From contig OU612071.1 in assembly GCA_914767715.1 (NCBI GenBank), positions 23,803,681-23,867,680 on the forward strand: a stretch of DNA of 64,000 bases. Reading direction: 5' to 3'. The stretch is from Membranipora membranacea. Its lineage: Eukaryota; Bryozoa; Gymnolaemata; Cheilostomatida; Membraniporidae. Positions 58,001 through 64,000 of the stretch are shown here, piece by piece (within the stretch, counting starts at the first letter, position 1; each line of letters opens with the position of its first letter). A program made the translations under genes and the position numbers. Under the pieces are notes generated by a model that worked only from the letters and a program-made list of their open reading frames with translations, had not been told where the DNA came from and made no database searches.

Positions 58001-58310
58001 ACCGATAGCCATCCATATGAGTGATGTTATGTCTGTCCGCTACGGCAGCATCCCGTCGTCTGAATGTCATTATTTATATATATATTATTTCTATTATTAC
58101 ATCTGTCATAGGCTTTAGGAAATTTTCTGAAGCATGATAGTATCTGAGTCTCATCATTACTAGTATTTAGTATATCACACATGTGCTGCACCATTCCACC
58201 TTCCTTTTTATATTTGTTCATAATTTGCTCAATTATTTTTAGCTATCAATTTTAGTCATAAATATATCTATTTTCCTATTCCACATTTCCTGTACATACA
58301 AAAATTATGA
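55011..58310. other. No recognisable gene
   Basis: AT-rich. ORFs at 56015-56257 (minus), 56209-56448, 57017-57223 and 57522-57719 (minus) have no motif. The 56209-56448 frame contains a protein-like stretch (KEAMHYQVKLDFNATGKF) but no support beyond that. Confidence 0.45.
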
Positions 58311-58459
58311 TTGACAATGGTTTGTTGACTTTGCAGGTCCTTGCAATTATAATCCCATCTTTTACAATTGCATAATAGAGCTGTGAAAGCATAACTCCGA
58401 GTTGGACCCATGTGCCAAAACTACTACATGCGATGTGGTTTTCGATGTGGAATTGAAAC
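58311..58459 (+). repeat. Dispersed repeat, copy of 18711-18862
   Basis: Collinear with 18711-18862. It ends about 30 bp before the candidate start codon at 58491, so it may supply 5' sequence to that gene. Confidence 0.8.
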
Positions 58460-58490
58460 TTTTTCTAAAGTGCGAATCCAAACAAACGCT

Positions 58491-59009
58491 ATGAGTAAGT
58501 TGTGTTCTTGTAGCTTTTCTTTTCATTATTTGTGCACGGTTCTGAGGATACTTTAAAACTTATTGTTTTTGAAAAGGCGAATAAATAGTATCTGCTTATG
58601 AAAAGTAAATGCTGTAAATTATTGATAATCAAGTTCTCAAGAAATTCAAATTAGATTTCTGAATATATTTTTGTTTGCCAACACTACAGCTGCAGCGGTT
58701 GCTGTTGGTACCTCCACTGCTACTGAGGTCCAGGCGTCTGCTGTGGGTCCGGCTAATAACATCTTAGCTGTGACCACAGCATTGACGGCGAGCTCTGGAG
58801 AGAGTGCTCAGCCCGCCAGCACCGCCTCAGTGTCGGCCCCCGTACCGGCGGCTCAGATAGCTGCATCATCAGCTGGTGGTGCTGCTGAAGTGAGTGTTAG
58901 TGCAGAGCCGATGTGTGTCAGCAATGCAGGAGAGCCCGACAAGCCTGTTCACAATGAACATCAGCAGTCGCCTCCTTCTGCTGAGGAAGGGGATCAGATG
59001 TCCGCTTAA
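58491..59009 (+). CDS. Candidate two-exon gene: Ala/Ser-rich, acidic-tailed protein
   Basis: Exon 1 would be ATG A (58491-58494), followed by a donor GTAAGT at 58495-58500. An acceptor ccaacactacag ends at 58689, and exon 2 runs from 58690 to TAA at 59007-59009. The phase fits exactly (A + CT), giving about 107 residues starting MTAAVAVGTSTATEVQASA. The exon is far richer in G+C than its surroundings. The protein is rich in Ala, Ser, Val and Pro (TASVSAPVPAAQIAASSAGG) and becomes hydrophilic and acidic (HQQSPPSAEEGDQ). It has no recognised domain and looks disordered, as in gag-like or nuclear linker regions. The same frame continues past the stop. It could be a decayed gene, a retroelement gag start, or a real small gene. 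Confidence 0.4.
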
Positions 59010-59135
59010 GAGCGTGTGTCTGTATCTCTGGAGTTAAGTGAGGTCGATGAGGACGAAGTGCTTGGCTTTAAGTCGCTGCCCTTCGATGAGGTGCCAGAGG
59101 AGCAATCCCGAGACAATTCTGACAGAGGATCTTAG
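59010..59135 (+). pseudogene. In-frame acidic continuation after the TAA
   Basis: After TAA at 59007 the same frame is open for 41 codons to TAG at 59133, reading ERVSVSLELSEVDEDEVLGF then KSLPFDEVPEEQSRDNSDRG. This strongly acidic composition continues the trend of the upstream exon and is unlikely in random 3' UTR. It suggests the TAA is a nonsense mutation, a readthrough stop, or a sequence error, with the true protein longer. Confidence 0.4.
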
Positions 59136-59665
59136 CGCTGGCAAGCAGGGGCGGTTGCCAAACAGTAAATGCAAAGACTGATCCTGTCACCAGAGGTGGT
59201 AATTTTGAAAGGTGGGAAGGGCGTGGCCCAAACCATGTTAATTTTCAAAATTCCGATTGTGTTATCATAATGTTATGCGTAGACTGTGAATGCATATTTC
59301 ACCGTCTTTGTTTTCTTTATGCTTCACCACCCGGTGAAGCTATAGAGTAAGAGTTGTCTGCCCCTTCCAAAAGAAAGGGCATGTGGAGTAGTCTGACTAG
59401 CTAACTACACAACACCATATCTAGAGCACTACACTGAGTACAACCTAAAGTATACCTGCCTTCAGATGCTACTCGGACTATTGAGTACTATTATGTGATG
59501 AGCTAACTTCCTGGGTACTACGTCATCACTATCTGAGTAGAATCACTCTTGGCTGTAACCTTCATGGTAAGTTGAACTACGAAATACTACTCAGAGTTTA
59601 TTGCAACTTTTTACTGATTATCCCTGCCCATCCTGGCCCAGTAGGAACCCCTGGCTTCTTTCATA
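59136..59665. other. No recognisable feature
   Basis: Contains ggtggtaattttgaaaggtggg and a repeat-like actac-rich part (59400-59560), possibly distantly related to the palindromic element at 51.3 kb. No gene. Confidence 0.4.
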
Positions 59666-59985
59666 AGTGGGGGGAAAGTGCGGGGGAAAGTGCGGGGGAA
59701 AGTGCGGGGAAAGTGCGGGGAAAGTGCGGGGAAAGTGCGGGGGAAAGTACGGGGGAAAGTGCGGGGAAAATGCGGGGAAAAGTGGGCAGAAAGTGCGGGG
59801 AAAGTTGGGGGAAAGTTGGGGGAAAGTGCGGGGAGAGTGGGGGGAACGTGCGGGGGAAAGTGCGGGGGAAAGTGCGGGGAAAGTGCGGGGGAAAGTTGGG
59901 GGAAAGTGCGGGGGAAAATGCAGGGGAAAGTGCGGGGAGAGTGGGGGGAAGGTGCGGGGGAAAATGGGTAGAAAGTGCGGGGGCA
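59666..59985. repeat. G-rich 11-12 bp minisatellite (gtgcgggggaaa)
   Basis: About 26-28 irregular units of gtgcgggg(g)aaa, with variants gtggggggaa and gttgggggaaa. G4-G6 tracts separated by 5-8 bases on the plus strand make G-quadruplex formation plausible. Overlapping ORFs on both strands are repeat artefacts. It directly adjoins the 61-bp unit below. Confidence 0.92.
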
Positions 59986-60080
59986 CTTCTGGCGCACCCA
60001 GCTTTGCGCGACTCGAACCCAGGGCATGCCCCGAAGTGCGGGGGCACTTCTGGCGCACCCAGCTTCGCGCGACTGGAATC
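59977..60080 (-). repeat. Diverged 61-bp repeat, about 1.7 units, inverted relative to 975-2952
   Basis: ggcgcacccagctt occurs at 59991 and 60052, a period of exactly 61 bp. The unit aligned without gaps to the reverse complement of the 975-2952 unit gives about 42-43 matches in 61, sharing ccagctt, tcgaa, cgaag and ggggc. The second unit breaks off after gcgcgactggaatc at 60080. On the minus strand it contains ggttcgagtc, a perfect Pol III B-box pattern. Confidence 0.8.
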
Positions 60081-60288
60081 TTGATACCTGCTGACTAGGT
60101 TGATGAAGTTGAGAGATGCAATTTAAACTTCCTCATCTGGGTCATGAAAAACAATAGAATGAGTGAGTGTATCATTTTTAGTACTTTTCATTGAATAGAT
60201 CATATGTCACATGCTTTATACTTATCGGTCTTTATTTATCCTCAATTTTTAATGGCCAAAATTTTCGTTCTTGATACCTGCTGACTAG
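60079..60288. repeat. Exact 20-bp direct repeat flanking 170 bp
   Basis: tcttgatacctgctgactag occurs at 60079-60098 and again at 60269-60288. The first copy abuts the end of the 61-bp unit. The pair may be a target-site duplication or the ends of an older tandem duplication. Confidence 0.85.
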
Positions 60289-60601
60289 ACTGATTCTATT
60301 GTGAACTTGCCTTCTCATTCTATGCTGGCCGTGGATGATAAACTGGCTCTCAATGCAATATTTAAAAGAAGAAGGGTACAAACAGCAGGAAAAAGGGTAC
60401 AACTGCACCATGTCTAAATAGGATGTACCCTTAGGGTACAGACAGGCAACCTATGCCTAGGCACCCTTCGGGCTCATATTATGTCCCCTAAATAAATTGC
60501 AAAATAATATATGATCATTGAGATCTAACAATAATTTTTTTATGATTTTACATAATCAATCATTTATTTTGGTTTATAGTTTTGAATTGAATGTAATGAA
60601 A
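60289..60601. other. No gene; a small palindrome
   Basis: tgtacccttagggtaca near 60432-60448 is a near-perfect palindrome, and gggtacaa words recur nearby. Nothing else is seen. Confidence 0.45.
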
Positions 60602-60851
60602 AGCGGAAAACACAATAATGGCTTTAACAGTAATAATTGGAATGGCAATGGCAACAACGTCTGTAGAATCGGATTGATTTTGACAGCTAACTCTGCAAAA
60701 CCTCCGAGCTGTGTGGAGCCAAACTACTATGGAAAATGCCAGTGGAAATGGAAATTCAATCAATGATGCATACTTCAATGGTGACAGAAATGGAAATGGT
60801 AACCCAAAGAGAATTCCCAGTTGGTGCTGTCCTCCTCCAGTAACACAATGA
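60602..60851 (+). other. Asn/Gly-rich open segments in two frames
   Basis: The frame of ORF 60518-60766 contains HNNGFNSNNWNGNGNN, and the next frame has a 40-codon ORF from ATG 60729 to TGA 60849 containing NASGNGNSINDAYFNGDRNG. The similar composition on both sides suggests one Asn/Gly-rich sequence split by a frameshift, or simply repeated aatggNaatgg DNA. No family is recognised. Confidence 0.3.
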
Positions 60852-63800
60852 CCTTCTAAGAAGATGATCTGAAAGATTCTGGTGGTCTGAGAACAAAACA
60901 GGAAACAACTGCTATCCTCTTACTGGGTACTGCTGTTGTTAAACACACATCATAAAGCATAAAAATCAATATCTATTTAAGAGAATGTATCTGATGTCAT
61001 ATTTGAAGAAATAACCTTTTTACACTACACAGAGAAAAATAAATGAGTAATTTGCAACGGTATTTTACCTATTTTAAGAGTGATTTTGGAAGCGTTAGTG
61101 GCTGTTACTTAAGGGTTAAACCAGGTTGATTTCAAAGTTAATTTTGCTCTGGCACTGGAGCTGAATAGATTTCTCTGTTTGATAAGGAGCACGCTTCACC
61201 AAATAAATTGGTGAATCCAGAGTAAATTGTTAACAAATCCTTCTACAGATAGTTAACACTATTAAAACAAGCTAACAGGGTAAATGAGGGATTGCAGCAA
61301 TTAAAAGTGTGAAGGGAGACAAGTTCATTACCACCAACTGCACTCTAACTATGATGGCCATCTTGCTACAGGAGAATTTCATAAGCCCTGAGTAAAGCAT
61401 ATCAGCTAGCTGGCTTGCTAGCCGGCCCGCTTGCAGTTCAGTGCATGAAGATAACTATACCATATGATATGTTTCATCTTGTGGCTTAATATTATAAACT
61501 TTCCTATGGTAGTCACGTTTGAAGTTATGTTATATAATAGCTTGAATTTTCACTGCTGTGAATGCATGTCTTCGGGATCACCTTGGCATATTGTTCTTCT
61601 AGCACTCCAGTCCTATGATTCCCTTGAGTGTGGATGTTTTAAGCCAAATTTGAATTTGATATGGGTGGATGATTGCTTAACATAGACTGGGCCTCGTATA
61701 CCTACCTTTTCTGTTTAAGTGCCTTAGGAGATTTACCGATGGTAGTGAATTAGAATTTTAATTCTGATGTTGTTCATGTCATATTATATAAGTGCTACAT
61801 AGCCATCAGGCCTTGCTCACTGGATGCATCTGGTCGGCTGATCAGATCTACAGTTTACTACCTTTAGGTGTAAACTATTCTGGTCACTGCTCTATGCACC
61901 TTACAGATCATTTTGGAATAATTGTAGGACATAATAACCAACCAGTTAAACCATCGTGATCATTGGGTGCTTCTGCTCTTCAAAGATTCTCAGCTGTCTC
62001 GCAAAATTTAAGTTTTTTTGAGGGAAATAAATCATTGTCTATCTGGCTTACTTAACATTGGACACTTCATCATAGTATTAGGATAACAAAGAAATCCTGG
62101 TTAGCTCACAACCTTATTTTTTCTCTATTTGTCATCTACTTGAATCTCTAATCTTCATTCAAATAAATGACGGTGTATGAGTAAAATATATTCCATACTA
62201 GACTGAAAGCGGAGCTATTAAACCACCCTCTTGTATACTGAGGTATACTTGTTTAGCATGAATTCAATTGGTTCTGATTTTAAGAATCCTCAGTAGTACA
62301 AATAAGTCAAATATTTCACCAATCATAAGCAGGTTTACAATTATAGCATTTATCCTGATACAAGGAACCAAGTAATCTTGCCAAAGCCCAGCCCAGCCTA
62401 GCTTTCTCTGGTTTCATGATATTAACATCTGTAATTATTGAGCATATTATATTGATTATATTAGAGCAAATAGGAGAGGAAAGATCATCAATCTAAATCA
62501 AGTTGATAGGTTGACTTGGCAAAAGTGACATGTATTATCCTGATACAAGGAACTTGTGTAGGTACTCCAACAGGTACCGGCATATTTGATGGTTCTTATA
62601 TTGGTTACATATGATACACATATGGATCACATATTATTTCAAGCGATACAGTAATCTGATTGGCTAAGCGATCACCAAATCACATTTGAAAGAAATTTTA
62701 TTTCCTGGAAGGAAATAGAAACAGTGTATGATTATGAATGTGTCATTGCAAAATTAAGATGAACTCAATGACATCGTGTGAAAGGCTTATCCTAAACTCA
62801 TAAATAGGCCAGGGATATTATGAGAATACATTCTGCCTGGTTCTCACGACTTTTATAAGTGAACATTTTCTATTACAAAGACACTCTGGGTAGTTAAGAT
62901 AGAGACATTTTTTCAAATCAAAGCATTTAGTAATTAGCTTTTGACAAGATATGATTATGTTCATCACATAATTACTCGTTCAAAAAAAAGCTGAAAGTTT
63001 ACTTCAGAGCAGAAGAAATTCATTCCCTGTGAATGCTAAACTTGAAAAAGGATATTTCTCCTATCATGTCAAATAGAAACTTGGTAGACAGTTTTCCAAT
63101 TTGCCCTCATCGCTGTTGAAAAGTTGAATGCTAATGGTTGTTAGTTTGAGACTCTTACTCACGAATGTTATCACGTGTTTTGCGACTAAAATAAAAACCT
63201 TGTTTCTATAACTTGCAACACATGCATCCCTACCAATGATTGAGAGCTCAGCCTTTGTGCTTGTCAGAGCCTCCAGGCTTGCAGGTCTATACTATTCAAT
63301 TTTTTATGACCGCTATTTGCCGGAGGCAAAGAGCTCAACGAAAATCAGCAGTATCACAGTGTTTTGGTTCAAGCTCATTCAAGTTCATTGCCTTGATGCT
63401 GCAATGAAAGCACCTCAATAAACTGGATTCAATGATAGGTTTTAGCAACGAAGAACCAATAACCTCCGGTTAGGAAATGGCTCAGGAAAGCACGGTCTTG
63501 GATTTAATGATCGTTAGATACTATCAAACCTGTCAACTCTTTCCTGGTCATACCATTTTATTTTAGTGAAAATATATAGTCTGTCTCTGCATCACCATCA
63601 CACCAAAAATAAAGGTAATTAAATTCCAAATCTAATATAATCATGTTGTAAAGTGCCTGACTACGACAACAGGGAAATCATCATAATTAAAATGTCATAC
63701 TGTTTCCTTGTACAAGAGAATCCTACTTTATGTAATCTTGATTATCCGATTACCCACATATATCAGGTAATTTGTGACAGTTATCCACTAAGCGGCACAT

Positions 63801-64000
63801 TCAACAAGTTTCAAGGGTATATAAAGGTAGGACTCTGATATTGTTAGCATTATTGAACGTACATCAAAGCAGCTGTTTACTCACTACAGGAGATAAATCA
63901 ACACTAGGATGGGGTGAACAGTAAGGTAAGAACAACCTCTCATAGAACAATCACCACACAATCAATGTACAAGTTCAAATAAAGTTATTGTTATAATATG
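60852..64000. other. No recognisable gene
   Basis: AT-rich sequence. ORFs at 61464-61685, 63236-63421 and 63653-63838 lack motifs. No tRNA, hairpin or repeat of note was recognised in this stretch. Confidence 0.5.

Noticed and set aside
59572-60098. Six overlapping ORFs of 97-170 codons
   Set aside because: All lie over the G-rich minisatellite and mirror each other on both strands.

Overview
The window is eukaryotic, AT-rich and gene-poor, and most of it consists of repeats and decayed mobile elements. It carries remnants of non-LTR retrotransposons, a Helitron remnant, tRNA-derived SINE-like units, several foldback/MITE elements and GT-AG intron signals. This points to an animal, most likely an invertebrate; the species cannot be named from the sequence. 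No bacterial operons, CRISPR arrays, rRNA genes or intact long protein genes are visible. The very long open frames at 0.8-8.7 kb come from tandem repeats without stop codons and are not treated as genes.

Layout. 975-9075 is a chain of four abutting tandem arrays: a 61-bp unit, a 42-bp unit, a 10-bp C-rich unit, and a degenerate 10-bp unit in the opposite orientation. Each array shares a sequence module with its neighbour. 10.9-12.25 kb holds old diverged relatives of a 2.5-kb repeat that recurs in tandem at 22.2-27.6 kb. 14.5-15.2 kb holds a broken Helitron N-terminal region (minus strand), 15.2-15.9 kb a 120-157 bp tandem repeat, and 16.75-17.9 kb and 21.3-22.2 kb two broken LINEs. 28-45 kb is a dense field of elements: a MITE with an inner hairpin (28.2 kb), two tRNA-like SINE heads (28.8 and 31.4 kb), a 350-bp tandem duplication (29.4 kb), a 2.4-kb element with ~335-bp terminal inverted repeats around its own ~145-bp array (32.07-34.47 kb), direct duplications (35-37 kb), a foldback insertion with target duplication (38.0 kb), a LINE C-terminal zinc-finger fragment (39.9 kb) and a 1-kb palindrome (41.1-42.1 kb). 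44.95-47.0 kb is bounded by inverted repeats, and 51-55 kb carries further palindromic elements.

Genes. Only two places look like cellular coding sequence. One is a short terminal exon at 18093-18244 (49 codons). The other is a possible two-exon gene at 58491-59009 with a phase-consistent GT-AG intron, encoding an Ala/Ser-rich protein whose frame continues for 41 acidic codons past a TAA. Neither product is recognised.

Most notable. The 61-bp unit of the left array has a diverged relative, about 70% identical by hand alignment and with the same 61-bp period, on the opposite strand at 59977-60080. In both places a G-rich short-period array lies on the same side of the 61-bp units. This suggests a dispersed composite satellite rather than a local expansion. 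All alignments here were made by eye and percentages are approximate.
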